DNA of 64,000 bases from Dactylococcopsis salina PCC 8305 (GCF_000317615.1 NC_019780.1:2625840-2689839); one strand, 5' to 3'. Shown: positions 12,001 to 18,221, counted from the first letter of the stretch. Translations and numbers: made by a program. The notes: generated from the letters alone by a model not told the origin.

Positions 12001-12877
12001 CACTGACGGTGCTGTTGATGAGAGTTAAATCTTCACCACTGTTATAAATTCCCCCACCAGAGCCTGAGACAGTCCCGCCACTAATGGTTAAACCATCGAG
12101 GGTAACATCTCGAATATGAATCTTAAAGATGCGGAACTCAGCAGTCGCGTTACTTGCCCGTCGCACAGTGACATCAGGGCTGCCATCATCATCGAGGTCG
12201 CCATCTATGGTTAAACTTTGGTTAATGACTAATTCCCCCAATGCTTCATCAAGGGTAATGGTGTTAATCCCATTAGCAAAGGTAATTGTACCTCCAAACG
12301 CGATCCGGCTGATCGCATCTCGTAAGCTCACATCCCCATCTACAACCTTGCCATCGGCTTCATCAGTTTCAGTATCCACAGTGAGAGTCGCTTGCTCGAT
12401 GATGATTTCTTCCCCATCAACAACAATTGTGCTGAAGTCATCCTCTTGACGCAAACCTGCTAATTTTTCTTCGCTGAGAGGTTTTCCTCGTACTAACGCC
12501 GAGAAAATTGCTCCTTCATCCCCAGCGCTGTCTGTGGTATTGAGGAAAGCATCAACAGCATGACCCACCTCTTCTAAAAACACCGCGGTGGTAACTTCTA
12601 GGGAAAAACCCTCTAACGCACTGGATAAATAAATCGTATTTGTTGCACTGGCATAAGCTCCCAACGCCCCATTTAATGCCGAACTGGGCAACACTTCCAT
12701 CCCTAGTTCGTCTAAAAACGTCCCATCAGTGAGCATTGCTTGTAAAGTTTCCGCGGTCTCGATTTCGTAATCAGTTCCGAAAGCGGTTTCTAATCCTGAA
12801 AAAAACTGCTTACTTTGGGCAAACTCATTGAGGAGTGTCCCCCCATTGACCATTAACGCTTCGATTAAATCATTCAT
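1..12877 (-). CDS. Giant modular surface/secreted protein (beta-helix, cadherin-like and VWD-like domains), 3' end outside window
   Basis: A single frame stays open from the ATG at 12877 to the left edge (about 4,292 codons). I checked the frame at about 8098, 4903, 2101 and 58. Residues 1-165 form an N-terminal domain with the motif FLEEVGHAVD. About residues 160-2435 hold five tandem modules. Each starts with SLRDAI and DGLTISGG-type beta-helix capping sequence, continues with 25-residue repeats (NSTVSGNSA..DGGGIYN..GTANVT) as in Chlamydia-Pmp-like parallel beta-helices, and ends with LQDNGGPTQTIALL..GSPAIDAG and a GTVDIGA(F/L)E tail, the choice-of-anchor-Q pattern. Cadherin-like sequence (residues 2435-2630) separates these from a sixth module (2630-3130). 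More cadherin-like repeats follow, then a von Willebrand D-like domain (about 3577-3762, GDPHVTTFD) and further cadherin-like repeats. The last visible residues (LDIDGNGE) look like a dockerin-type calcium loop. It is likely a calcium-binding cell-surface adhesin; substrate unknown. No classical signal peptide is visible. Confidence 0.9.
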   Translation of the reverse strand, partial: MNDLIEALMVNGGTLLNEFAQSKQFFSGLETAFGTDYEIETAETLQAMLTDGTFLDELGMEVLPSSALNGALGAYASATNTIYLSSALEGFSLEVTTAVFLEEVGHAVDAFLNTTDSAGDEGAIFSALVRGKPLSEEKLAGLRQEDDFSTIVVDGEEIIIEQATLTVDTETDEADGKVVDGDVSLRDAISRIAFGGTITFANGINTITLDEALGELVINQSLTIDGDLDDDGSPDVTVRRASNATAEFRIFKIHIRDVTLDGLTISGGTVSGSGGGIYNSGEDLTLINSTVSGNSADDGGGIYNRDIANFTNSTVNVTNSTVSGNYATNDGGGIYNKGEANVTNSTVSGNSADDGGGIYNYYGTANVTNSTVSDNSATDDGGGIFNNGTANVTNSTVSGNSAGFDGGGITNAFGTANVTNSTVSGNSAGFDGGGITNAFGTANVTNSTVSGNSAGFDGGGIFNYNGTANVSNSTVSGNSADGHGGGIDNFGTANVTNSTVSGNSAADNGGGIWNDDGGDYTVTLSNSIVADNLTNGAEGGDLYNEQGSTLGTINASYSLIENNADQINGTNTNNISGQDPLLDPAGLQDNGGPTQTIALLAGSPAIDAGDNNSIPAGVDFDQRADGFDRIFNNTVDIGALELLPFALEVNTETDENDGLEAGDGISLRDAIDSIAPGGTITFADEINTITLNETLGELVIDKGLTIDGDLDDDGSPDVTVQRASDATVDFGIFNINDGNNANEVTVTLDGLTISGGTVSGDGVGIYNLDGGGIYNFEDLTLINSTVSGNSATDDGGGISNFGTANVTNSTVSGNSAANNGGGIYNGLNGTANVTNSTVSGNSATDDGGGIYNNLGTANVTNSTVSGNSADDGGGISNFLGTANVTNSTVSGNSAPNSGGGIENFGTANVTNSTVSGNSADDGGGIYNYGGTRSVLFGTYTFYGTANVTNSTISGNSATGSGGGIYNRFYGTANVTNSTVSGNSATGSGGGIYNLGTANVNNSTVSGNSANDGGGIYNYGGTRSFGIHTFYGTANVTNSAISGNSAADNGGGIWNDDGGDDTVTLSNSIVADNLTNGAEGGDLYNEQGSTLGTINASYSLIENNADQINGTNTNNITGQDPLLDPAGLQDNGGPTQTIALLAGSPAIDAGDNNSIPAGVDFDQRGTGFDRIFNNTVDIGALELLPFALEVNTETDENDGLEAGDGISLRDAIESIAPGGTITFADGINTITLDETLEELVIDKGLTIDGDFDDDGSPDVTVERASDATVDFRIFNIDDGDNANEVTVTLDGLTVSGGNVSGDGGGIFNDEDLTLTNSTVSGNSAQFGGGIDNRGTANVTNSTVSGNSAQFGGGIDNFGTANVTNSTVSGNSADDGGGIFNSGTANVTNSTVSGNSADDGGGIFNFGSTANVTNSTVSGNSASDNGGGIYNFGTATLSNSLISGNSAATSGNEVFNYSGSFFTGTINADANNLFGDDSRDNSQAFTNFTPGANDITATSDGTNPTALNSILDPAGLQDNGGPTQTIALLEGSPAIDAGDNDSIPTGVDFDQRGFDRILNGTVDIGAFELLLALEVNTETDENDGLEAGDGISLRDAIESIASGGTITFANGINTITLDEALGELVIDKGLTIDGDFDDNGSPDVTVQRASDATVDFRIFNIDDGDSANEVTVTLDGLTITGGVASGSFPNNRGGGIFNREDLTLTNSTVSGNSATNDGGGIFNDGTANVTNSTVSGNSATDDGGGIFNYNGIANVTNSTVSGNSATDDGGGIYNFGTANVNNSTVSGNSANYDGGGINNFGTANVTNSTISGNSAANNGGGIWNDDGGGDTVTLSNSIVADNLTNGAEGGDLYNDQGSTLGTINASYSLIENNADQINGTNTNNITGQDPLLDPAGLQDNGGPTQTIALLEDSPAIDAGDNDSIPTGVDFDQRGFDRIVNGTVDIGAFEVQPPTDLIVDTETDEADGSVTDGDVSLRDALAAIASGGTITFADGINTITLNQTLGELVIDKGLTIDGDFDDDGSPDVTVERASGATAEFRIFNIDDGDSANEVTVTLDGLTISGGTVSGDGGGIFNREDLTLINSTVSGNSATDDGGGMWNAGTANVNNSSVSGNSAADNGGGMWNAGTANVNNSSVSGNSATDRGGGIFNYNGTANVSNSTVSGNSANYDGGGIWNNGSGTANVTNSTVSGNSATDDGGGISNSGTATLSNSTVSGNSAADNGGGIFNLGTANVNNSSVSGNSATDHGGGIFNYNGTANVSNSTVSGNSADGHGGGIDNFGTANVSNSTVSGNSAADNGGGIWNDDGGDDTVTLSNSIVADNLTNGAEGGDLYNEQGSTLGTINASYSLIENNADQINGTNTNNITGQDPLLDPAGLQDNGGPTQTIALLVDSPAIDAGDNNLIPDGVSFDQRGDGFDRIFNGTVDIGAFEVEILNTAPTVDDLTTSVPENSTAVTTITANDPENDPLTFSISGGVDSNFFAIDANTGELSFSSAPDFENPADDGSDNVYEVEVTVSDGSLTDTATVTVTINGVNDAPNISEIPDQTFDQDSSSGAIDFTISDVETAADSLTVSATSDNQTLMPDGNITLSGTDENRTLELTSVSNELGTANITVTVDDGTDATTETFILTVNLTHLVVDTLIDEVDGSVTDGDISLRDALSAIAPGGTITFANGINTITLDQTLGELVIDKGLTIDGDFDDDGSPDVTVQRASDATVDFRIFNIDDGDNANEVTVTLDGLTVSGGGLTFSSGTVSGDGGGIYNREDLTLTNSTVSDNSALDGGGIFNDGTANVTNSTVSGNSAAFDGGGIFNDGTANVTNSTVSGNFADDGGGIWNDGTANVTNSTVSGNFADDGGGIYNLGGGIYNLGTANVTNSTVSGNFADDGGGIWNDGTANVTNSTVSGNFADDGGGIYNLGTANVSNSTLSGNSATNGGGIFNLFATANVTNSTVSGNFADDGGGIYNLGTANVSNSTLSGNSATDDGGGIYNNFGTATLSNSLISGNSAATSGNEVFNYSEGFITGTINADANNLFGDDSRDNSQAFTNFTPGANDITATSDGTNPTALNSILDPAGLQDNGGPTQTIALLEGSPAIDAGDNNLIPASVDFDQRGFDRIFNGTVDIGAFEVEILNTAPTVDDITTSVPENSTAVTTITANDPENDPLTFSISGGVDGNFFAIDANTGELSFVSAPDLENPADDGSDNVYEVEVTVSDGSLTDTATVSVTVTDVVENLPPTVNDDNFSTDEDTVTSGNVLTNDSDPDSDPLTIVEVNGNSSDVGNQITLASGALLTLNSDGTFDYNPNGKDEALGDSETATDSLTYTVSDGNGETDTATVTVTINGVNDAPNISAVPAQSLPENSTAVTTISANDPENDPLTFSISGGVDGNFFAIDANTGELSFVSAPDFENPQDADGNNVYQVQVTANDGNGGTDVANVEITINDIANDIVENQPPVVNVGNFEVSELARNGTEIGQLDISDPDGDDLTVSLSEASQVRLINTFTEGTTEDPDVDGDGNAPFAIDNEGVITVNDTDDLGPLFKVVSLAFTRTVPSFSLMVEVSDGEAINIGAAIIDVNCGRPASGFGDPHVTTFDRNNFGFQVVGEFTLVESTDENNPLIIQARTAPAIQDDGTPSDQLSSYTAIATDFGGDTVAIYAREENPVVINGETVTDIPVDGIEVGDSGRITDLGDGFLNINLGGEAQERIVVQFLENRIDPRFFLSEERNGNITGVMGNKDGDPSNDIVDSNGDVIEEATFEQINGEFADAFRVTEATNSLLLREGEDINEINDPDFAAEEVTLASLEADLGTEAFNDIVAQVEAAGVPEGFLRTSAIIDFATTGDDSFIDSALNVAGGNATPEVDDAVFNIEEDLVNGEVVGTVSIQDGDDGDNLEVSISAGNDDIDGDENLPFAIDGQGQITINDSGDLVEAGEGTAFSLSVTATDPLGATGTGSVTIVENNPDVDQPPTVAANVNEIRENSPEGTIVGRAIATDAEGDEFTLGLEGDLDPNGNGTDAFTIAENGLITVADPGDLDFETTPSFEFDVTATQTNDDTIIGTSTVTVSLIDVEPEDNSPPEITSDSALSIEENNTFVDTVTANDPEGDFLTFSLTGGVDQGLFTLDVEGNLNFIEAPDFENPIDADEDNIYELEITAEDENGGNTSQTLNIEVLDVSEDTNESPIITSDSLQTIEENTIAPLSLQADDPDGDEVTFSLTGGADQGLFTINPDTGELEFNNPPDFENPIDADEDNIYELEVTAEDGNGGIITENFQIEVTDVDETIDWSLDIDGNGEI
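3485..12400 (-). repeat. Six tandem beta-helix modules within the giant gene
   Basis: Module boundaries follow the recurring SLRDAI starts near 12330, 10880, 9250, 8100, 6950 and 4910. Module lengths are roughly 1.1-1.6 kb. Within modules the unit is about 75 bp and occurs dozens of times with near-identical DNA; the plus-strand core reads GCCACTGACGGTGCTGTTGG. Modules differ mainly in how many 75-bp units they carry. Two of them (ending near 8200 and 3520) carry an alternative pre-terminal segment encoding NLFGDDSRDNSQ. Such DNA is prone to slippage and recombination, so copy number probably varies between strains and may be mis-assembled. Confidence 0.9.
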
Positions 12878-12904
12878 GACTTGGCTTCTCCCATATTTTG
12901 AAAC

Positions 12905-12975
12905 GCCCCACTAAGGGAGACCTCAAAGAGTATGGCTTTGATCCAGCCGTAATGCGCTTCAAAGGTCTGCCTGCG
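12905..12975 (-). promoter_or_regulatory. Candidate structured 5' leader of the giant gene
   Basis: The 319 bp between the giant gene and the next ORF hold no gene. On the minus strand, just upstream of the ATG, AGACCT (rc of 12963-12968) can pair with AGGTCT (rc of 12918-12923). They enclose a GGCT/AGCC hairpin (rc of 12945-12948 and 12934-12937), and a CCC..GGGG element follows. Further upstream is a 7-bp AATAAGT/ACTTATT hairpin. I cannot assign it to a known riboswitch class. The rest of the interval, 13020-13196, is AT-rich with no recognisable content. Confidence 0.3.
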
Positions 12976-13196
12976 TCTGGCAATTAAACTAATAAGTTTG
13001 ACTTATTAACTTTCAAAGACACACTTACTATATCGAGATTGAACTGTCGTGTCAATTTTGTAACGTACTCTTAACAACACCACAGAGGCAATTTTTAACA
13101 TAAGTTAAAATAACGTAAATCACAAATTCAGTAGATGGAAAACTTTTTGTGCAATAGTCAATGCTAATTGATAAATCGGTAAAATCTCTGCTTTAC

Positions 13197-13766
13197 TTAA
13201 GTACATAAATATTTTGATAGAGTATAGGTAAACGTTTCTCCAGTGGAATCAGTGGTGCTGAACGTTCCCACCGTGCTGTTAGTGGGAACATTTTCATCGA
13301 TCGAAGTGCTACTAAGATTAATGTCAGTCGTGACTGAATCCAAAAAATCACTAAAACCACTGACACTATAACTCCCTGATCCTCCTCGTCCAAGAGTTGT
13401 TCCTCCTAGGGGCGCACCACCGACAAAAATTCGTAAGGTATTGGCTTCGATAATTTGGTCAGTGAGAGTCGCTCGGTTTCCTGTGCCAGGATGGGTAAAA
13501 ACCATATCCCAAGTATTTACACTTAAATTACTGGGGTCGATCGATGCTAAGTCATCTCCCAAACGAGCAGCGATCTCATTAATGGTTTCTTCAAAAACAT
13601 CTTTCTTCTCTTGGGTGTCAAAAAAGTTATTCGTGTCATAGGTGTAGTCCACATCAATGATCAAATTTTCCTCATTAGCCACGTTCATTACTTCAGAGTT
13701 CCATTGCCAAATGGCTTGATCATTTGAATTTGAGTAATCTAAAGGTAATTTTGGCTTCTGAATCAT
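13197..13766 (-). pseudogene. Truncated secreted-protein fragment with cadherin-like start
   Basis: This ORF encodes about 189 residues from the ATG at 13766 (a TTG lies one codon upstream). It contains a domain with YDTNNFFDTQEKKDVFEE, FTHPGTG and LRIFVGGAPLGG, then a SFSDFLDSVTTD-like linker, then the start of a cadherin-like segment (IDENVPTNSTVGTFSTTD) that stops after only about 30 residues with an unrelated tail (SKYLCT). Such N-terminal domains are normally followed by long repeats and a protease or sorting region, so I infer a 3'-truncated remnant of a larger extracellular protein. It could instead be a short intact secreted protein. No clear ribosome binding site precedes the ATG. 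Confidence 0.5.
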
Positions 13767-13875
13767 CAAAAAAACTGATGGTTAATTGCAATTTATCTAG
13801 ATATTTTCAATGATTACAGATTGTCGCCTTAACGGGAAAATAAAAGGTGTAACCGTTTGAGTATTTTATATTGCA

Positions 13876-15162
13876 ATGATCCACTTCTCCTTACTCGCCG
13901 ACGCAAGCACCCGCATTGAAAGAGCCTTAAAATATGTGGAAATCTCAAAAGATGCTATGACGCGACTACAAGCGCCGAAAGCAAGTGTGACGGTTTCGAT
14001 TCCCTTGCGTCTTGATGATGGTTCACTACAACTGTTTAAAGGATATCGGGTTCGCTATGATGACACACGCGGACCTGGAAAAGGAGGGATTCGCTATCAT
14101 CCCCACGTTTCGATCGATGAGGTGGAATCCTTAGCCTTTTGGATGACATTTAAGTGTGCTTTGTTAAATCTGCCTTATGGTGGCGCAAAAGGTGGGATTA
14201 CCGTTGAGGCGAAAACCCTTTCTCGATCGGAATTAGAACGACTCAGCCGAGGCTATATTAGCGCGATCGCGGACTTTATTGGTCCCGATGTGGATATTCT
14301 CGCCCCAGATATGTACACCAACGCCACGATTATGGGATGGATGATGGATCAATACAGTATCATCCAACGTCGCATTACTCCTAGTGTTGTTACGGGAAAA
14401 CCGATCAGCATGGGAGGAAGTCAAGGAAGAGAAACCGCCACCTCTGTGGGAGCATTTCAAGTCATTAACACCCTTTTAGAGAAGTTTGATCAATCTCCCC
14501 AAAAAACCACTGTAGCGGTGCAGGGATTTGGCAATGTTGGGGCAATGTTAGCACAACTGCTGTCACAAGTGGGGTATCGAGTGGTTGCGATCAGTGACTC
14601 ACAAGGAGGGATTTATGCTTCACAAGGTCTAGATATTCCTAGCATCCGTCGTTATAAAATGAGCAGTCGCAATCTACAAGCGGTTTACTGTGAAAGTAGC
14701 GTCTGTAATATTGTTGAACATGAAGTGATCACTAATGCTGATTTATTGGCGTTGGATGTGGATGTTTTAATTCCTGCAGCTTTGGAAAATCAAATTACTG
14801 CTGATAACGCCCAGCAGATACAAGCCAAATATATCTTTGAAGTGGCAAATGGACCCGTTACCTCGCAAGCAGATCAGATTTTAGAACAGAAGGGAATTTA
14901 TGTGTTTCCTGATATCTTAGTTAACGCGGGTGGAGTGACCGTCAGTTATTTTGAATGGGTGCAAAATCGCAGTGGGTTGTATTGGACGGGAGAAGAGGTG
15001 AATCAGCGACTAAAAGAACGGATTACAGTAGAAACTGAGAAAACATGGTCGATCGCGCAGGAATTTGGCGTTTCCATGCGAACCGCTGCATATATCCACG
15101 CTTTAAGACGTTTAGGGGAAGCGATGGATGCAAAAGGAACAGGGGCTGACAACAAAAAATAA
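13876..15162 (+). CDS. gdhA: Glutamate dehydrogenase (Glu/Leu/Phe/Val dehydrogenase family)
   Basis: The product would catalyse reversible oxidative deamination of glutamate to 2-oxoglutarate and ammonium in the cytoplasm, using NAD(P). At 428 residues it has the usual family length. The N-terminal substrate domain carries GPGKGGIRYHP and the catalytic-lysine motif PYGGAKGGI (about residue 100), then PDMYTN. The Rossmann domain has AVQGFGNVG. The C-terminal part has EVANGPVT and LVNAGGVTVSYFEW, both typical of the family. The gene stands alone, with a 109-bp gap to the divergent truncated ORF and a PIN toxin gene converging downstream. Substrate specificity for glutamate rather than another amino acid is inferred from overall similarity. 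Confidence 0.92.
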   Translation: MIHFSLLADASTRIERALKYVEISKDAMTRLQAPKASVTVSIPLRLDDGSLQLFKGYRVRYDDTRGPGKGGIRYHPHVSIDEVESLAFWMTFKCALLNLPYGGAKGGITVEAKTLSRSELERLSRGYISAIADFIGPDVDILAPDMYTNATIMGWMMDQYSIIQRRITPSVVTGKPISMGGSQGRETATSVGAFQVINTLLEKFDQSPQKTTVAVQGFGNVGAMLAQLLSQVGYRVVAISDSQGGIYASQGLDIPSIRRYKMSSRNLQAVYCESSVCNIVEHEVITNADLLALDVDVLIPAALENQITADNAQQIQAKYIFEVANGPVTSQADQILEQKGIYVFPDILVNAGGVTVSYFEWVQNRSGLYWTGEEVNQRLKERITVETEKTWSIAQEFGVSMRTAAYIHALRRLGEAMDAKGTGADNKK

Positions 15163-15189
15163 ATTCTCTTTTCCTAGATTCGATATATT

Positions 15190-15648
15190 TTAAGCTAAAA
15201 ATTGATCAATAAATTCGAGAGGAGTTAAACATTTAAATGTAGCAATCGCTTTAATTAATTCTCGGTTAGAAGATATAAAATAATCTGATTCTCCTAACTT
15301 TGCTGTTAAATAAATCTCTATATCTTCGTTAGGAATTTGATCATCAATTATAATTTTTTCTAATTCTTGTTTCCACTCAAGACTGTAGTTTACATAATGA
15401 AAATTTAAATGCGACCAAATTAAGCCAATTGCAAAGCCTGCTTGATCTTTATTCCATAAGTATTTTCCTACCCGTCTAACTTGATCGATAATCTCATCTG
15501 ATAAAACGATTTCTGCTGTTACTGTAGCTGTTGAGTTATCAAAGTAACCAATTGCCCTTAAAATTTCCGCTTCTGGAGAATTTATGTCTTGAATGCCAAT
15601 GATATAAACATTTGTATCGAGACACAAACGCTTCAGTTTAGCTATCAT
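15190..15648 (-). CDS. PIN-domain toxin (putative ribonuclease)
   Basis: This 152-residue protein begins LKRLCLDTNVYI, the first-aspartate motif of PIN nucleases. It has a downstream conserved Glu region (TAEIVLSDEI) and ends with the acidic active-site strand ESDYFISSNRELI and a short helix, as in VapC-like toxins. PIN toxins cleave RNA, often tRNA or translated mRNA, when freed from antitoxin. Its ATG overlaps the stop of the upstream small gene by one base (TAATG), which implies translational coupling in a toxin-antitoxin operon. Family placement is good; the target is unknown. Confidence 0.75.
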   Translation of the reverse strand: MIAKLKRLCLDTNVYIIGIQDINSPEAEILRAIGYFDNSTATVTAEIVLSDEIIDQVRRVGKYLWNKDQAGFAIGLIWSHLNFHYVNYSLEWKQELEKIIIDDQIPNEDIEIYLTAKLGESDYFISSNRELIKAIATFKCLTPLEFIDQFLA

Positions 15649-15881
15649 TAGCCTCTTCCTTTTTCCTCTAGTTTTTCTAGTTTAACCTGATGAATTAAAT
15701 CCATAATTTTCTCTCGCGAGTTATAACCTTTTTCCTCGGCAAGTTTTCGCATTTCGTTAAATTGATCGGGTTCGTTTTTTGCCACAATTACGAGATCAAC
15801 TTCCCCATCGCTTAAATTTTTCGGTACAACCGCGCTTAATTTGCCTTTTTCAATTTTTCCTGTTGTTTGTATGATTTTCAT
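15648..15881 (-). CDS. Antitoxin of the PIN pair
   Basis: The 77-residue product from the ATG at 15881 starts MKIIQTTGKIEKGKLSAVVP, which resembles a small DNA-binding or beta-rich antitoxin N terminus. The C-terminal half is charged and helical (NEMRKLAEEKGYNSREKIMD), suitable for wrapping the toxin. I prefer this start to one 14 codons upstream because a purine-rich GAGAGAAGAAG sits immediately before the ATG. It lies first in the operon with the PIN toxin directly behind it. A MITE-like repeat begins 36 bp upstream, so the promoter may lie in or near that element. Confidence 0.65.
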   Translation of the reverse strand: MKIIQTTGKIEKGKLSAVVPKNLSDGEVDLVIVAKNEPDQFNEMRKLAEEKGYNSREKIMDLIHQVKLEKLEEKGRG

Positions 15882-15916
15882 CTTCTTCTCTCTCATTCTT
15901 TTAATTTTTAATCGTA

Positions 15917-16017
15917 ATACCATTTTGATAAATTTGCGCTACATTGTAGGGTTTGCCTCGCCCACCCTCAGGTAACTTTGCGCTTATTACTGTAACTTTA
16001 CTTTTCCAAAATGGTAT
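15917..16017. repeat. 101-bp MITE-like repeat, family A (copy 1)
   Basis: The element starts ATACCATTTTGATAAA and ends TTTTCCAAAATGGTAT, giving imperfect terminal inverted repeats. Internal blocks TTGCGCTAC and GTAACTTTACTTTTCC are shared with a 102-bp copy at 21765-21866. It carries no ORF. It is probably a non-autonomous transposon remnant. The remaining sequence up to msrB (16018-16185) has no recognisable gene. Confidence 0.65.
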
Positions 16018-16185
16018 AACTCTAACAAATGAGAGGCAAGCCAGACATCCTAATCGCGCCCTCATTATTTTTCTCTGCTCAAAGTCTGCGTATCCCAGAT
16101 AGAAGATTGCGCCATATTCTCTCTTTTTGAGGAAAGTAAAAAGAGGGGTAAGAGTGAAAGTTCTTCACCCCTAACCCCGATAAAT

Positions 16186-16584
16186 TTATGATTGAGGTTC
16201 AAAATCCAAGGCAGCGGAGTTCATACAGTAGCGTTTGCCAGTGGGCGCTGGGCCATCATCGAACACATGACCCAAATGAGCATCACAAGCGGAACATAAA
16301 ACCTCAGTGCGAGTCATAAATAGGCTTCGATCGCTCTCATAATCGACTTTATCATCTTCCACAGGTGCGTAGAAACTGGGCCAACCCGTACCCGAATCAT
16401 ATTTCGTTTCAGAAGTAAACAACGGTTGACCACAACAGATACATTTATAAGTTCCCGGTTCTTTGTTATCGTGATATTTCCCTGTAAATGCGCGTTCTGT
16501 TCCTTTCTGGCGAGTGACGCGAAACTGTTCTGGTGTCAGTTGTTGTTTCCACTCTTGCTCAGATTTTTTGACCTTTTCCACCAT
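16186..16584 (-). CDS. msrB: Peptide-methionine (R)-S-oxide reductase
   Basis: The 132-residue enzyme would reduce methionine-R-sulfoxide in oxidised proteins, using thioredoxin. All MsrB hallmarks are visible: two zinc-binding CxxC pairs (CICC and CSAC), the substrate-site motif [18 protein letters not shown], and the catalytic cysteine in RYCMNSAAL near the C terminus. Length matches single-domain MsrB proteins. The start ATGGTGGAAAAG is the only plausible one. The gene is flanked upstream by a tandem repeat array and appears monocistronic. Confidence 0.95.
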   Translation of the reverse strand: MVEKVKKSEQEWKQQLTPEQFRVTRQKGTERAFTGKYHDNKEPGTYKCICCGQPLFTSETKYDSGTGWPSFYAPVEDDKVDYESDRSLFMTRTEVLCSACDAHLGHVFDDGPAPTGKRYCMNSAALDFEPQS

Positions 16585-16660
16585 GATTTTAATTAATAAT
16601 TCTTAACGTCTTTACCTTTAGTGTAACGTTTCTACTTGTCTTCTCCACACCACCCAAGCT

Positions 16661-16830
16661 ACTCTCTGATTGGTGTTGGGTTTCGTAAACTTCACCCAAC
16701 CTACTCTCTGATTGGTGTTGGGTTTCGTAAACTTCACCCAACCTACTCTCTGATTGGTGTTGGGTTTCGTAAACTTCACCCAACCTACTCTCTGATTGGT
16801 GTTGGGTTTCATCTTCTCCACACCACCCAC
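16661..16830. repeat. 42-bp tandem array of the GTTGGGTTTCGT repeat family
   Basis: Four copies start at 16661, 16703, 16745 and 16787, exactly 42 bp apart. Each contains ACTCTCTGATTGGTG followed by TTGGGTTTCGTAAACTTCAC and CCAACCT. The unit is partly self-complementary (GTTGGGT...ACCCAAC). The same core appears in arrays at about 30305, 38890 and 39129 and singly near 23499, 27172 and 27318. The last copy degenerates into CATCTTCTCCACACC. No protein is encoded, although all frames happen to be open. Confidence 0.9.
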
Positions 16831-16903
16831 CCCAGACATCAAAAAACCACCTACCGAGGGAAAGCAGGTGGATGGAAATTTAGCATTTAAGAGACGATCG
16901 GGC

Positions 16904-17041
16904 TTATTTAAATCCCACAGCCGCTTGCCAAACAAACGCCAACAGTAAAAAAAATACAGGGATTAAGGGGAGAACATCAACTAACGGATCGAAAATCGAA
17001 TAGGCTTCGGGGAGTTTTGCAAACAAGAATGTTGCTTCCAT
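16904..17041 (-). CDS. psbK: Photosystem II reaction centre protein K
   Basis: This is a 45-residue ORF too short for ordinary gene calling. It reads [14 protein letters not shown], then [11 protein letters not shown], then one transmembrane helix ([16 protein letters not shown]) and a final Lys. This matches PsbK, whose mature form begins at the KLPEAY region after a short leader is removed. PsbK is a single-span subunit near CP43 in photosystem II. It lies 70 bp downstream of tgt on the same strand, an arrangement I recall from other cyanobacteria. Confidence 0.93.
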   Translation of the reverse strand: MEATFLFAKLPEAYSIFDPLVDVLPLIPVFFLLLAFVWQAAVGFK

Positions 17042-17111
17042 TTTTATGATTCCTTACCAACACAGTTTCTTAAAATATCGCTACCAATTTTAACATGATT
17101 AACGCCACCAT

Positions 17112-18221
17112 TTATCGCAACCAATGACCAAATTCCGCAAGAAATCGATCGTGCAAAATGGCAGTGCGGATGCGTTCCGTAAAACGGATTAATTCTGTAA
17201 CGTTATGTAAAGAAATTAAGAGATAGCCCAACATTTCCCGCGATCGAATCAAATGGCTGAGATAGGCGCGAGAAAAGGTCTTACAGCAATAACAAGGACA
17301 ACAGTCGTCTAGGGGGGTAAAATCCTCTCGAAAGCGTGCATTCTTCAAATTCCAGCGTTCTCCTTGCACTAAAGCACTACCATGTCGCCCTAAACGAGTG
17401 GGAATCACACAGTCAAATAAATCAACCCCTTGCGCGATCGCGTTCACCATTTCCGAGTAAGTTCCTACGCCCATCAAATACCGAGGCTTTTCCTGGGGTA
17501 ATAAAGGCGCTGTCACCGCCACAATCTGATTAATTAACGTTCCAGGTTCCCCCACACTCACCCCACCAATGGCATAACCAGGTAAATCGAACTCAACTAA
17601 CCGTTTGGCGGCTTGTCTCCGTAAATCCTCATAAACCCCGCCTTGGACAATGCCAAACAACGCTTGACTTTCCGAACGATCATGAGCTTGAATACAGCGT
17701 TCTAACCAGCGTTCTGTGCGCTCCGTCGCTAATAATACCGCATCATAATCAGCAGGATAAGGCGGACATTCATCAAACGCCATAATCACATCCGCACCGA
17801 GTGCATTTTGTACCTGTATCGCTTTTTCGGGAGTAAAGTCAATGATGCGACCATCACGCGGCGATCGAAACGTCACTCCTTCCTCACTAATCTTCCGTAA
17901 CTCACTGAGACTAAAAACCTGAAAACCGCCAGAATCGGTTAAAATCGGCTGTTTCCAGCCCATAAACTTATGCAACCCTCCCGCTTGTTTAATAATCTCC
18001 TCTCCAGGTTGCAAATGAAGATGATAAGTATTCGCCAGAATCATCTGTGCTTGCGCCGCTTCTAGTTGCGCGGGTGTTAATCCTTTGACCGTTGCGATCG
18101 TTCCCACCGGCATAAAACGAGGCGTTTCCACCTTACCATGAGGGGTTTCAAAAATCCCAGCACGAGCTTGAGTCTGGCGACAATTCCGTTCACAATAAAA
18201 CTTAAAAGAAATACTCGTCAT
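17112..18221 (-). CDS. tgt: tRNA-guanine transglycosylase
   Basis: The enzyme exchanges guanine-34 for the queuosine precursor preQ1 in GUN-anticodon tRNAs. About 369 residues from the chosen ATG (MTSISFKF); another ATG lies three codons upstream. Visible motifs are [12 protein letters not shown], the [11 protein letters not shown] catalytic loop, [34 protein letters not shown] and [13 protein letters not shown]. The zinc site follows as closely spaced cysteines CCPCYCC with a downstream His. The start overlaps the 3' end of the preceding conserved gene by about 20 bp, so the two are probably co-transcribed, with psbK downstream. Confidence 0.96.
   Translation of the reverse strand: MTSISFKFYCERNCRQTQARAGIFETPHGKVETPRFMPVGTIATVKGLTPAQLEAAQAQMILANTYHLHLQPGEEIIKQAGGLHKFMGWKQPILTDSGGFQVFSLSELRKISEEGVTFRSPRDGRIIDFTPEKAIQVQNALGADVIMAFDECPPYPADYDAVLLATERTERWLERCIQAHDRSESQALFGIVQGGVYEDLRRQAAKRLVEFDLPGYAIGGVSVGEPGTLINQIVAVTAPLLPQEKPRYLMGVGTYSEMVNAIAQGVDLFDCVIPTRLGRHGSALVQGERWNLKNARFREDFTPLDDCCPCYCCKTFSRAYLSHLIRSREMLGYLLISLHNVTELIRFTERIRTAILHDRFLAEFGHWLR

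Noticed and set aside
5777..12028. Long plus-strand ORFs (for example 5777-6646, 7220-7780, 11144-12028) with repeated CRIATDGAVGDIG-type peptides
   Set aside because: They are antisense shadows of the 75-bp coding repeats of the giant minus-strand gene; the minus frame is open for 12.9 kb and gives recognisable domains.
16618..16935. ORFs with YETQHQSESRLGEV repeats
   Set aside because: They are translations of the 42-bp tandem array and its flanks.
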